A stretch of 64,000 bases of DNA. Origin: Flavobacterium sangjuense (lineage in GTDB: Bacteria; Bacteroidota; Bacteroidia; Flavobacteriales; Flavobacteriaceae). Made by a program: the position numbers and the translations under genes. Numbering within the stretch: the stretch's first letter is position 1; every line of letters begins with the position of its first letter. Positions 56,709-64,000 of the stretch are shown here, piece after piece. The stretch lies in the NCBI RefSeq assembly GCF_004797125.1, contig NZ_CP038810.1:2790001-2854000 (forward strand). The letters run 5' to 3'. The notes beneath the pieces are model-generated. The model had not been told where the DNA came from. It was given only the letters and a program-made list of their open reading frames with translations, and ran no database searches.

Positions 56709-56939
56709 CTATTTATTCAAATGCGAATAAATTTCATCTTTCATGTACAGTAATTTGGCTTTGAGTTCGTGCACAAAATTATCATTGGCAATTTCTGAGC
56801 CCATATTAATTCGGTGTATATGATGCTCGACTTCGTGATACTCATCAAACAATTTCCTGAAATTTTCATTGGAAACTTTTAAATCGTGAATTTTATCCTT
56901 GTGCTCAGGGAACTCGTGTAATAAATCGTGTTTTTCCAT
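56709..56939 (-). CDS. DUF465 (YdcH-like) small coiled-coil protein
   Basis: A 76-residue, charged, helical protein with the DUF465 pattern: HDLLHEFPEHKDKIHDLK, then FRKLFDEYHEVEHHIHRI and LKAKLLYMKDEIYSHL. Two helices likely form an antiparallel coiled coil, as in SlyX/YdcH-type proteins. It has 8 His, mostly in its first half. It lies 25 bp after the DsbD_2-type gene at the end of the cbb3 cluster and is probably the last cistron. The family has no settled function; a link with the oxidase is only by position. Confidence 0.85.
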   Translation of the reverse strand: MEKHDLLHEFPEHKDKIHDLKVSNENFRKLFDEYHEVEHHIHRINMGSEIANDNFVHELKAKLLYMKDEIYSHLNK

Positions 56940-56964
56940 ACTATCTCATTTTGGTTAAAGATTC

Positions 56965-57669
56965 TTATTTATGACAATTGGCCGCAGCCTGAACGAATAA
57001 TTGAACATTACTTGGCGATATATAAGCAATGTTTAAGTCCATTCCTCTGAGTACAAAGAGCACTCCAATCACTACGGTAACTAAAGGTACGACTTTTTGT
57101 AATTTGTTTCGAAAAGGAAAGCTTAAAAAATTAGTAACATACACTACTGCACTCATCAACGGCACAGTTCCCAATCCGTAAAGCAACATATAGACTGTAC
57201 TTAAACCAACATTTTGCATGGCGATAGCACCGAATAAGGCTGCATAAACTAATCCGCAAGGCAATAAGCCGTTGAACAATCCTATGGTAAAAAGCGCATC
57301 CGGAGTTTTTCTTTTGAACTGTTGACCCAAATTGGTTTTAACTTTAGAAATCAGTTTATAAATCGGTCTTGAAAAATTGTAACGGGCAAATATCTTTTCA
57401 GGTACCAAAGCCACTGCAATCATCAAAACGCCGACAACTATAGAGATGCGTTGTTGCACTCCAGCCAAATACAATCCTCTGCCAAGCAATCCAAAGAGAA
57501 AACCCAAAGTAGCATATGACGTTAATCTTCCGGCATGGTATACCATAATTTGAATTACTTTTTTGACTGGATTATTCACGGAAACAGGCAGCATCATAGC
57601 AATTGGTCCGCACATACCAATGCAGTGCAAACTGGAGATTAAGCCGAAAATGAAAGCTGTATAAAGCAT
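56965..57669 (-). CDS. DsbD_2/SafE-type membrane protein of the cbb3 cluster
   Basis: A 234-residue membrane protein with six hydrophobic segments. The start, GLISSLHCIGMCGPIAMMLP (segment LHCIGMCGP near 15-23), and NGLLPCGLVYAALFGA (about 143-158) are the paired Cys/Pro motifs of the DsbD_2 branch, often annotated as sulfite exporter TauE/SafE family. In cbb3 gene clusters this family follows ccoG/ccoH and is thought to take part in copper handling or thiol transfer for oxidase assembly. The Cys pair and position support that; the exact role is unproven. It starts 3 bp after the fixH stop. It is not similar to the TauE protein at 55934 beyond being a polytopic permease. Confidence 0.85.
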   Translation of the reverse strand: MLYTAFIFGLISSLHCIGMCGPIAMMLPVSVNNPVKKVIQIMVYHAGRLTSYATLGFLFGLLGRGLYLAGVQQRISIVVGVLMIAVALVPEKIFARYNFSRPIYKLISKVKTNLGQQFKRKTPDALFTIGLFNGLLPCGLVYAALFGAIAMQNVGLSTVYMLLYGLGTVPLMSAVVYVTNFLSFPFRNKLQKVVPLVTVVIGVLFVLRGMDLNIAYISPSNVQLFVQAAANCHK

Positions 57670-57672
57670 GAT

Positions 57673-58125
57673 TTATTGAAAATAAACTTCTTCCTTGTTC
57701 AGATAAGTTTTTCCGTTATAGGTCCACTCCACCGTAATATCCCAAAGACCGCCCACCAGATTCTTTTTAGGTATGAGCAAATCAAAACCAGATAATGTAA
57801 TTGGGATAACAAAATCTAATTTTTGGTTAGACGGTCTGTACAGGGATACTTTTCCTTTAATTTTTTGGGTATCCAAATCCTTCGGGAAACTAACTATGAT
57901 TCCTTCAGAGGTATTGCTTATTTTAACTTTTTCGGACAACGCATTAGCATTGTTTACGTATTCAATATCTTTTTGAACCGTGGCTTCCTTTTTATAATAC
58001 TCCTCGGTGACTAACTCATTGTCATACTTGCTGTCCGATTGCACCCGGAATACAAAAAATAAAATAAAACTCATGAACAGCGCAAAGGCTATTACGATTC
58101 CTGTTCCCCAATTAATTTTTTTCAT
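57673..58125 (-). CDS. ccoH: FixH/CcoH-like oxidase assembly protein
   Basis: A 150-residue protein with one N-terminal membrane helix (GTGIVIAFALFMSFILFFVF) and a periplasmic beta domain (VSLYRPSNQKLDFVIPITL ... GGLWDITVEWTYNGKTYLNKEEVYF, shown in part), as in FixH. FixH/CcoH joins early cbb3 assembly intermediates and is thought to help copper reach CcoN via CcoI. It lies between ccoG and the DsbD_2-type gene with very short gaps (15 and 3 bp). The conserved YYKKEATVQKDIEYVNNAN start after the helix (YYKKE near 44) fits the Bacteroidota form. Confidence 0.9.
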   Translation of the reverse strand: MKKINWGTGIVIAFALFMSFILFFVFRVQSDSKYDNELVTEEYYKKEATVQKDIEYVNNANALSEKVKISNTSEGIIVSFPKDLDTQKIKGKVSLYRPSNQKLDFVIPITLSGFDLLIPKKNLVGGLWDITVEWTYNGKTYLNKEEVYFQ

Positions 58126-58140
58126 ACCTTTAAATTTGTG

Positions 58141-59559
58141 CTAATCGAAACTTCGCGGTCCTAAGAAGTTAGTAGTTTCATTGTCGATTAACTTGTTATC
58201 ATTATACACTTCCAATACTAATTTGGTTTTGTCGCTTTCAAGCACAGCTTCCTGAATTTCTATGAACAGCGTTCCTTCGGTAATGCCTTCCCTTGACACT
58301 TTGAAATAACGCGGTCCTACCATTTTAACTTTGCCTTTCGGCGATACTAATTCTATATGCACTTTATCAAAATTGATTGAAGTTTTATTGACAATTTTGA
58401 ACGTATATACATTGCTAATTTTATCACCTTTGTGTTGAAACAATTGTCCCGGAAGGCGCAATACGGTTGCTTCAACTTCGTTTCTTAAAAATAGCATTCC
58501 GATGAAAACACCCAACAGAATTGCAAGTATTGCTACATAGCCTTTCATTCTGTTGGTAAAGACAAACTTTTCCTTTTTAACAATTTCATCTTCACTGGCA
58601 TAACGGATTAATCCTTTTGGCAAGCCAACGTTTTCCATCATGCTGTCGCAAACATCAATACAGGCAGTGCAGTTCACACATTCTAATTGTGTTCCGTGAC
58701 GGATATCGATTCCCGTCGGACAAACATGCACACACAAACTGCAATCGATACAATCGCCTTTACCTGTAGTGGTTCTGTCTTCATTTTTATTGAATTTGGC
58801 TCGACCGATTTCTTTTTCACCACGAACGTGATCATAAGCGACATTAATCGATTTGTTATCCAATAAAACACCTTGCATACGGCCATAAGGACAAGCAATA
58901 ATACATACTTGCTCTCTGAACCAGGCGTAGATAAAATAGAATACGGCGGTAAAAATCAATAAAGCAATGAGCGTTGATGTATTATTGGCAGGTCCTTCAC
59001 TAACTAACAGAATTAATTTATCGCTGCTGATTAAATAAGCCAAAAACACATTGGCTATCCAAAACGAAATCACAAAAAAGATAAACCATTTGGTCAAACG
59101 CTTTCTAATCTTTTCCGCATTCCATTCTTGTTTGGCTAAGCGTATTTGTGCTCCACGATCGCCGTCTATCCAGAATTCAATTCGACGGAACAGCATTTCC
59201 ATAAAAATGGTTTGCGGGCAAAACCAGCCACAAAAAATGCGTCCGAAAGCAACCGTAAACAATGTTAATCCAACCACACCAATAATCATAATGATTACGA
59301 AGATGTGAAAGTCTTGTGGCCAAAAAGGAAATCCAAACAAATTAAAACGACGTTCCAAAACGTTGAACATCATAAACTGATGATGATTCACTTTAACAAA
59401 AGGCGCGGCAAACAGGAACAACAGCAAGAAATAACTCAGCCATTTTCTGCGTTCATACAACTTTCCTTTCGGAATCTTTGGAAAAATCCAGGCTCGCTTT
59501 CCTTTTGCATCGATAGTACTGATACTATCTCTAAAACTATCATCTTCTTCGTTGAGCAT
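58141..59559 (-). CDS. ccoG: CcoG/FixG cbb3 oxidase accessory protein (copper/ferredoxin type)
   Basis: A 472-residue membrane protein with 4-5 helices and two 4Fe-4S ferredoxin-type clusters (CIDCSLCVHVCPTG and CVNCTACIDVC, about 249-289), preceded by FGRIFCGWFCPQTIF, the membrane cysteine motif of the family. The C-terminal quarter is a FixG-type Ig-like periplasmic domain. CcoG reduces Cu(II) to Cu(I) for insertion in the cbb3 oxidase. It follows ccoP by 20 bp and precedes ccoH. All cysteines expected are present. Confidence 0.95.
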   Translation of the reverse strand: MLNEEDDSFRDSISTIDAKGKRAWIFPKIPKGKLYERRKWLSYFLLLFLFAAPFVKVNHHQFMMFNVLERRFNLFGFPFWPQDFHIFVIIMIIGVVGLTLFTVAFGRIFCGWFCPQTIFMEMLFRRIEFWIDGDRGAQIRLAKQEWNAEKIRKRLTKWFIFFVISFWIANVFLAYLISSDKLILLVSEGPANNTSTLIALLIFTAVFYFIYAWFREQVCIIACPYGRMQGVLLDNKSINVAYDHVRGEKEIGRAKFNKNEDRTTTGKGDCIDCSLCVHVCPTGIDIRHGTQLECVNCTACIDVCDSMMENVGLPKGLIRYASEDEIVKKEKFVFTNRMKGYVAILAILLGVFIGMLFLRNEVEATVLRLPGQLFQHKGDKISNVYTFKIVNKTSINFDKVHIELVSPKGKVKMVGPRYFKVSREGITEGTLFIEIQEAVLESDKTKLVLEVYNDNKLIDNETTNFLGPRSFD

Positions 59560-59579
59560 TATTTGGAGATATTAAGAAC

Positions 59580-60509
59580 TTATTTATTCGCTACTTTGAT
59601 GGTATCTATTGCTACAGCTTTTGTTGCTTCTTCTTTCCATTCTTTAGCTTCGGCTTCGGTTGGTTTTGGTTCCTTTGGATTTGAACCCTGAAGCGATAAC
59701 ACATAGCTGGATACTTTTTGAATGTCAGATGGTTTGATAGACGCTTTCCAAGATACCATTCCTTTTCCGTCTCGTCCACCTTCCATGATAGTGTTGAATA
59801 CGTTTTTGATACCTCCACCGTTTATCCAGTATTGATCTGTTAAGTTGGGGCCGATTTGTCCTCCACCATCGGCGCGGTGACAGGCAATACAGTTGGTTTG
59901 GAAAATCGCTTTACCTGCAGCAAGGCTTGGTGCATCTGTTAACAATGTTACTTTGTCTTTGTTCATCGTATCAGGAGCCGTTTTCAAATAGGCATCTACA
60001 ACTGCTTTAGCTTCTCTAACCTCGGTCAGATATTCCTGATCTTGGTTATAATCTCCCATAACATGAAAGCGCACTAAATATATTCCCGCGAAAATAATGG
60101 TTCCATAGAACAAATAAACCCACCAAGGCGGCAACACATTATCTAACTCACGTATACCGTCGTAGTTGTGATCTAACATCACATCGGCTTCTTCCTCAAT
60201 GGTTTTGGTGCGAGTCAGCTTTTTCATGATGTTTTTATAGAAAGCACTTTCGGTAAACGGTACCGATTGCGCTTCATTCAGTTGTTTCTTTTGCTCTTCT
60301 GTCAGCAAATGATACGTCACATTATCAACTGCACTGATGACCATTTCGATGGCAATTAACAAGAATAGAAACACGACTAAAAATAGCGATACCATTGGGT
60401 ATCTAATAAATGCCGGTTGGTTACCCGAGTCGATAAAATATTCCAATGCTGCAAAAACACTGGCAAAAATCAATGGTACTCTTACATATGCAGGGATTAA
60501 TTTTTTCAT
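59580..60509 (-). CDS. ccoP: cbb3-type cytochrome c oxidase subunit III, single haem c
   Basis: A 309-residue subunit that passes electrons from cytochrome c to CcoO/CcoN in the inner membrane. It has N-terminal helices (about 10-28 and 36-60), the family segment DNVLPPWWVYLFYGTI near 123-138 leading into the third helix, and one periplasmic cytochrome c domain with CIACH (C207, C210, H211) and Met ligand at about 251 (GKGMVSW). Proteobacterial CcoP has two CxxCH motifs; only one is present here, a form known in Bacteroidota. It follows ccoQ by 20 bp. Confidence 0.93.
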   Translation of the reverse strand: MKKLIPAYVRVPLIFASVFAALEYFIDSGNQPAFIRYPMVSLFLVVFLFLLIAIEMVISAVDNVTYHLLTEEQKKQLNEAQSVPFTESAFYKNIMKKLTRTKTIEEEADVMLDHNYDGIRELDNVLPPWWVYLFYGTIIFAGIYLVRFHVMGDYNQDQEYLTEVREAKAVVDAYLKTAPDTMNKDKVTLLTDAPSLAAGKAIFQTNCIACHRADGGGQIGPNLTDQYWINGGGIKNVFNTIMEGGRDGKGMVSWKASIKPSDIQKVSSYVLSLQGSNPKEPKPTEAEAKEWKEEATKAVAIDTIKVANK

Positions 60510-60529
60510 GATTGTAAACTTTTGGATTA

Positions 60530-60697
60530 TTAGTCTTTGAATGGCATTTCGCTTAATTCCTGAATCGTTTCTTTTTTATAGGTATACACCCAAAAGAACA
60601 ATCCAACAAAAAAGGTGAAACAAATCAACAGCGAGATGATGGGATAAATAGCCACTCCCGAGATGGTTTCTAAATTGTGTTTTACAAACTTTAACAT
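60530..60697 (-). CDS. ccoQ: cbb3-type oxidase subunit IV (CcoQ)
   Basis: A 55-codon frame found by reading the gap between ccoNO and ccoP. It starts MLKFVKHNLETISG, has one membrane helix (about residues 17-39, PIISLLICFTFFVGLFFWVY) and a short tail YKKETIQELSEMPFKD. Size, single helix, tail and place between ccoNO and ccoP identify it as CcoQ, which stabilises the assembled oxidase. It starts 6 bp after the ccoNO stop. Confidence 0.9.
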   Translation of the reverse strand: MLKFVKHNLETISGVAIYPIISLLICFTFFVGLFFWVYTYKKETIQELSEMPFKD

Positions 60698-60703
60698 GGC
60701 TTT

Positions 60704-62887
60704 CTATTTATTGTTTTTTACTTTAATATCGGTTCCTAAACGTTGCAAATACCCAATCAAAGCGACTATTTCTCTGTCTTTCATTGGCACAAAAGCAACA
60801 CCTTTTGCAGCTGCTTTGACTTTACTGGCTTCGTATGATTTAACAAAATCAGGATCGTTGTATAGGTTTTTCTCAATAGTTGAAGCCTGCTTTTCGATAC
60901 TTGATTTAGCATTGGCAATGTCAGCATCGGTATAAGGAACACCAAGTGTTTGCATTGTTTTCATTTTGGCTTCCGTATTAGAATAATCCATAGCTTGATT
61001 GTCGAACAGCCATTTATATCCCGGCATTATAGAACCTGGCGAAGTACTTTGCGGATTCCACATATGATTGAAATGCCAGTTGTCATTGTACTTTCCGCCT
61101 TCTCTGTGCAAATCCGGACCGGTACGTTTAGAACCCCATAAGAATGGATGATCATAAACATACTCTCCCGATTTAGAGTAATCACCATAACGCACTACTT
61201 CTGAACGGAACGGACGAATCATTTGCGAGTGACAACCTACACAACCTTCGCGGATGTATAAATCACGACCTTCTAATTCAAGTGGTGTATACGGTTTTAC
61301 CGCTGCAATTGTTGGAATATTAGATTTTACCATAATCGTTGGTACAATCTGAATAATACCTCCAATTAAGATGGCAACGGTAGCCAGTAAAGTCAGCTGA
61401 ATTGGACGTCTTTCCAACCAAGGGTGGAATTTTTCTCCTTTTAATCTTCCTGTGGTGATTTTGGTCAATTCGGCAGCTTCAGCTAATTCATCTTCAACTG
61501 TGCTTCCTTGTTTAACTGTTTTTACTACGTTGTAAATCAATACAATCATACCAATTAAATATAAAGAACCACCGATAGCTCTCATCCAATACATTGGCAT
61601 AATTTGCGTAACGGTTTCCAAGAAGTTACCATATTGCAAGGTTCCGTCCGGTTTGAATTGTTTCCACATAGAAGCCTGAGTAAATCCGGCCACATACATT
61701 GGCAACGCATACAACACGATTCCGAGAGTTCCGATCCAGAAATGGAAATTGGCCAATTTTTCAGAATATAAAGTTGTTTTAGTTAATCGCGGAATCAACC
61801 AGTAAATCATACCGAAGATTAGGAATCCGTTCCAGGCCAAGGCACCAACGTGTACATGCGCAATAATCCAATCCGTAAAGTGAGCAATAGCATTTACATT
61901 TTTAAGCGATAACATCGGCCCTTCAAACGTTGCCATTCCATATCCGGTAATCGCTACGACGAAAAATTTCAAAACCGAATCCGTACGCACTTTATCCCAA
62001 ACACCACGTAAGGTTAGCAAGCCGTTGATCATTCCTCCCCAAGACGGTGCAATCAACATAATTGAGAAAACTACTCCCAGATTTTGCGCCCAATCCGGTA
62101 AAGAAGAATACAATAAATGGTGTGGTCCAGCCCAGATATAGATAAAGATTAAAGACCAAAAGTGAATAATTGACAATCGGTAAGAATAAACAGGTCTGTT
62201 AGCAGCTTTTGGCACAAAATAGTACATCATTCCCAAGAACGGTGTGGTCAGGAAAAATGCTACTGCATTGTGTCCGTACCACCATTGAACCAAAGCATCC
62301 TGCACACCGGCATAAACTGAATAACTCTTTAGGGCAGAAACAGGTAATTCTAAACTATTAAAAATATGTAACACTGCAACAGTTACAAACGTGGCGATGT
62401 AGAACCAAATGGCAACATACATATGACGCTCTCTACGTTTGATAATCGTACCAATCATGTTGATACCAAAGGCCACCCAAATTAAAGCGATGGCTATATC
62501 AATTGGCCATTCTAACTCGGCATATTCTTTTGAAGACGTATAACCTAACGGCAAAGTAATGGCTGCTGCCACTATGATTAACTGCCATCCCCAAAAGTGA
62601 AGGTTACTTAAAAAATTGCTGAACATACGGGCTTTCAGCAAACGTTGCATAGAGTAATATACTCCGGCAAACATGGCATTACCCACAAAAGCAAAAATTA
62701 CAGCGTTAGTGTGTAAAGGTCTCAATCGCCCGAAACTCAAAAACGAAACACCGTCCGTTAAGTTAGGAAACAAAAATAAGACCGCGAGTAAGAGTCCTAC
62801 TAACATTCCTACCAGTCCAAAGACAATCGTGGCGTAGATAAACTTCTTTACAATTTTGTTGTCGTAATAAAATTGTTGCATTTCCAT
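60704..62887 (-). CDS. ccoN: Fused cbb3 cytochrome c oxidase subunits I and II (CcoN-CcoO)
   Basis: A 727-residue fusion: the catalytic haem-copper subunit CcoN (about 1-460) and the mono-haem cytochrome CcoO (about 490-727). Ligands visible in CcoN are H59 (RPLHTN, haem b), H206 (WWYGHNA, CuB), H256 and H257 (WAGPHHLLYS, CuB), and H344/H346 (IIAHVHVGA, haems b3 and b). CcoO has its membrane helix near 495-516 and one haem-binding CVGCH (C549, C552, H553). Proteobacteria encode these as two genes; a CcoNO fusion is usual in Bacteroidota. The enzyme reduces oxygen to water with high affinity and pumps protons. The linker between the parts (about 460-490) is charged and probably cytosolic. Confidence 0.95.
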   Translation of the reverse strand: MEMQQFYYDNKIVKKFIYATIVFGLVGMLVGLLLAVLFLFPNLTDGVSFLSFGRLRPLHTNAVIFAFVGNAMFAGVYYSMQRLLKARMFSNFLSNLHFWGWQLIIVAAAITLPLGYTSSKEYAELEWPIDIAIALIWVAFGINMIGTIIKRRERHMYVAIWFYIATFVTVAVLHIFNSLELPVSALKSYSVYAGVQDALVQWWYGHNAVAFFLTTPFLGMMYYFVPKAANRPVYSYRLSIIHFWSLIFIYIWAGPHHLLYSSLPDWAQNLGVVFSIMLIAPSWGGMINGLLTLRGVWDKVRTDSVLKFFVVAITGYGMATFEGPMLSLKNVNAIAHFTDWIIAHVHVGALAWNGFLIFGMIYWLIPRLTKTTLYSEKLANFHFWIGTLGIVLYALPMYVAGFTQASMWKQFKPDGTLQYGNFLETVTQIMPMYWMRAIGGSLYLIGMIVLIYNVVKTVKQGSTVEDELAEAAELTKITTGRLKGEKFHPWLERRPIQLTLLATVAILIGGIIQIVPTIMVKSNIPTIAAVKPYTPLELEGRDLYIREGCVGCHSQMIRPFRSEVVRYGDYSKSGEYVYDHPFLWGSKRTGPDLHREGGKYNDNWHFNHMWNPQSTSPGSIMPGYKWLFDNQAMDYSNTEAKMKTMQTLGVPYTDADIANAKSSIEKQASTIEKNLYNDPDFVKSYEASKVKAAAKGVAFVPMKDREIVALIGYLQRLGTDIKVKNNK

Positions 62888-62889
62888 AA

Positions 62890-63084
62890 TTAAATTGGTT
62901 TTTGTTCTTCTTTATTTGTTGTTGTTTTGGATTTTGCTTTTACAAGCTCATCATCAAAAAGCATTCTGACTGATGGTGTGTAGTCATCATCATACTGGCC
63001 GGTTTTTACTGCTCTTAAGAAAGCATACAAAAACGCAATTGCTACGATGATACTTATGGATATTAATAGATAAATGACACTCAT
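62890..63084 (-). CDS. ccoS: cbb3 oxidase assembly protein CcoS
   Basis: A 64-residue protein with one N-terminal helix (MSVIYLLISISIIVAIAFLYAF, here cited as SVIYLLISISIIVAIAFLY) followed by the CcoS pattern FLRAVKTGQYDDDYTPSVRML (GQYDD...P...ML). CcoS is needed for cofactor insertion in cbb3 oxidase. The frame extends to a TTG at 63105, but the ATG at 63084 is the family start, and the TTG lies in the predicted -7 box. It is the first gene after the FNR-type promoter; ccoNO begins 2 bp after its stop. Confidence 0.92.
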   Translation of the reverse strand: MSVIYLLISISIIVAIAFLYAFLRAVKTGQYDDDYTPSVRMLFDDELVKAKSKTTTNKEEQKPI

Positions 63085-63102
63085 ACCTCTAATTTGTGTA
63101 AG

Positions 63103-63147
63103 CAAAGTTACTGTTGGGGTTATTCTTAAAATATGATATTTATCATA
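63103..63147 (-). promoter_or_regulatory. FNR/CRP-type operator and -7 box of the ccoS-ccoNO operon
   Basis: TATGATATTTATCATA (63132-63147; TGAT-N4-ATCA with 7 bp arms) is followed on the - strand by TAACTTTG (63110-63103), a perfect TAnnTTTG. The dyad centre lies 29.5 bp upstream of the box, the same distance as at hemN. The start codon is 18 nt after the box. The element lies in the 72-bp gap between ccoI and ccoS, so the oxidase operon has its own promoter. Confidence 0.65.
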
Positions 63148-63156
63148 CCTGCATTT

Positions 63157-64000
63157 TTATTTTCTGGCGAAATAATTACTCATAATCGTTACGAAACTGA
63201 CAATCGTAATGGTGCTCAATGGCATAATGATAGCAGCTACTATCGGCAATAAGTTGCCACTGACGGCAAAACTCAAACCCACAACGTTATATAGTAATGA
63301 CAATCCAAAACTCATATAAATTGTCTTCATCGCATTTTTAGAATAGCCTAAGAAGAACGCAATCTTTTCAAATTGGGATGCATCCAAAATTCCATCACAA
63401 GCCGGAGAAAAAACATTTACGTTTTCGGAAATAGAAATTCCAACATTGCTTTGCGCCAAAGCTCCAGCATCGTTGAGTCCGTCGCCAATCATTAATACGT
63501 TTTTGCCTTGTTCTTGCAAGCTTTCGATAAAAGCTAATTTCTGTTCCGGTTTTTGGTTGAATACCAAATTTGTACTTGGTGGAAGCATTTTTTCTAAAAT
63601 TTTACGCTCTCCGTCATTGTCTCCGGATAGTACAATCAGATTGTATTTTTTGGCTAAACTTTCGAACAGCTGTTCTAGTCCTTTTCTATATTGATTGTTA
63701 AAAATATAGCTGCCTTTATAAACGCCATTGATTTCAACATGGACTTTAGTTTTCTTATGGGTGTTTTCGCTCATGTGCTGCAAAAACTGGGAAGAGCCTA
63801 ACTTGACAATATCATTTTCGAATTCGGCAAAAACCCCTTTTCCAATAATCTCTTCAAAACTTTTTGTTTCCAATTTATCCTGATGCGGAATAAAATCATA
63901 CAATCTTCTGCTCAATGGATGGTTAGAACCTTTGAGTGCATTCTTTAATAATTTTAAATCGAAATCACTTAAGACATCGCCTTCGTAAGTTATTGAAGTC
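63157..64000 (-). CDS. ccoI: Copper-transporting P-type ATPase CcoI, C-terminal part (cut by right edge)
   Basis: The last 281 residues or so of a P1B-type ATPase; the frame is open to the window edge. Present are the HP locus (KGSNHPLSRRL), the nucleotide-domain GKGVFAEF, the hinge MIGDGLNDAGALAQSNVGIS (GDGLND near the centre), and two C-terminal helices with the conserved YN and MPLST. The DKTG phosphorylation site and the CPC metal site would lie upstream outside the window. Its position before ccoS-ccoNO and the C-terminal pattern fit CcoI, which loads copper for the cbb3 oxidase. A TTG near 63915 is an internal codon, not a start. Confidence 0.9.
   Translation of the reverse strand, partial: TSITYEGDVLSDFDLKLLKNALKGSNHPLSRRLYDFIPHQDKLETKSFEEIIGKGVFAEFENDIVKLGSSQFLQHMSENTHKKTKVHVEINGVYKGSYIFNNQYRKGLEQLFESLAKKYNLIVLSGDNDGERKILEKMLPPSTNLVFNQKPEQKLAFIESLQEQGKNVLMIGDGLNDAGALAQSNVGISISENVNVFSPACDGILDASQFEKIAFFLGYSKNAMKTIYMSFGLSLLYNVVGLSFAVSGNLLPIVAAIIMPLSTITIVSFVTIMSNYFARK

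Noticed and set aside
59305..59691. 128-aa + strand frame
   Set aside because: Runs across the ccoG/ccoP junction on the opposite strand, shows no recognisable domain, and has no promoter of its own.
63085..63105. TTG start of CcoS
   Set aside because: It falls in the predicted -7 box; the ATG at 63084 matches the family start.
63157..63915. Separate 252-aa HAD-type phosphatase
   Set aside because: The frame is open to the window edge and has P-type ATPase HP and GDGLND motifs with C-terminal membrane helices; it is the end of CcoI.

Overview
The window is a low-GC chromosomal segment from a member of Bacteroidota, most likely Flavobacterium or a close relative. The evidence is two large proteins with gliding-type (type B) and three with type A C-terminal sorting signals of the type IX secretion system (T9SS), PorP/SprF and OmpA partners, a fused CcoN-CcoO oxidase subunit, and promoters of the Bacteroidota form TAnnTTTG. 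No tRNA, rRNA, CRISPR array, insertion sequence or phage gene was seen.

Region 1 (1-10375, + strand) is the downstream part of a polysaccharide utilisation locus for a beta-1,3-glucan with beta-1,6 branches (laminarin type). In order it holds the end of a surface glycan-binding protein, a GH16 lipoprotein endo-glucanase, a GH30 beta-1,6-glucanase, a large cytoplasmic GH149/GH94-like phosphorylase, a GH17 lipoprotein, a GPH-type inner-membrane sugar symporter, and a second GH17 without a signal peptide. Together they describe surface and periplasmic cutting, debranching, import through the inner membrane and cytosolic phosphorolysis. SusC/SusD were not seen and would be expected left of the window.

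Region 2 (10521-52253, almost all - strand) is a surface-protein region. It holds three type A sorted proteins (1455, 2211 and 1803 aa) and a four-gene cassette: a giant type B protein (about 2900 aa), PorP/SprF, a PorE-like TPR/PD40/OmpA protein, and a second giant type B protein (2669 aa). A translationally coupled pair of membrane TPR proteins, one with an AraC DNA-binding domain and one without, sits between the cassette and the 2211-aa protein. lysA (15173-16378, + strand) is a housekeeping gene inside this region.

Region 3 (52572-64000) is metabolic and respiratory. It holds psuK-psuG for pseudouridine breakdown, divergent from hemN (anaerobic haem synthesis), then a TauE/SafE permease, then a - strand cbb3 oxidase cluster: ccoI (cut by the right edge), ccoS, ccoNO fusion, ccoQ, single-haem ccoP, ccoG, fixH/ccoH, a DsbD_2-type membrane protein and a DUF465 protein. 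hemN and the ccoS-ccoNO operon each have a TGAY-N4-RTCA palindrome whose centre lies exactly 29.5 bp upstream of a perfect TAnnTTTG box. This suggests one FNR/CRP-type activator controls low-oxygen respiration and haem supply.
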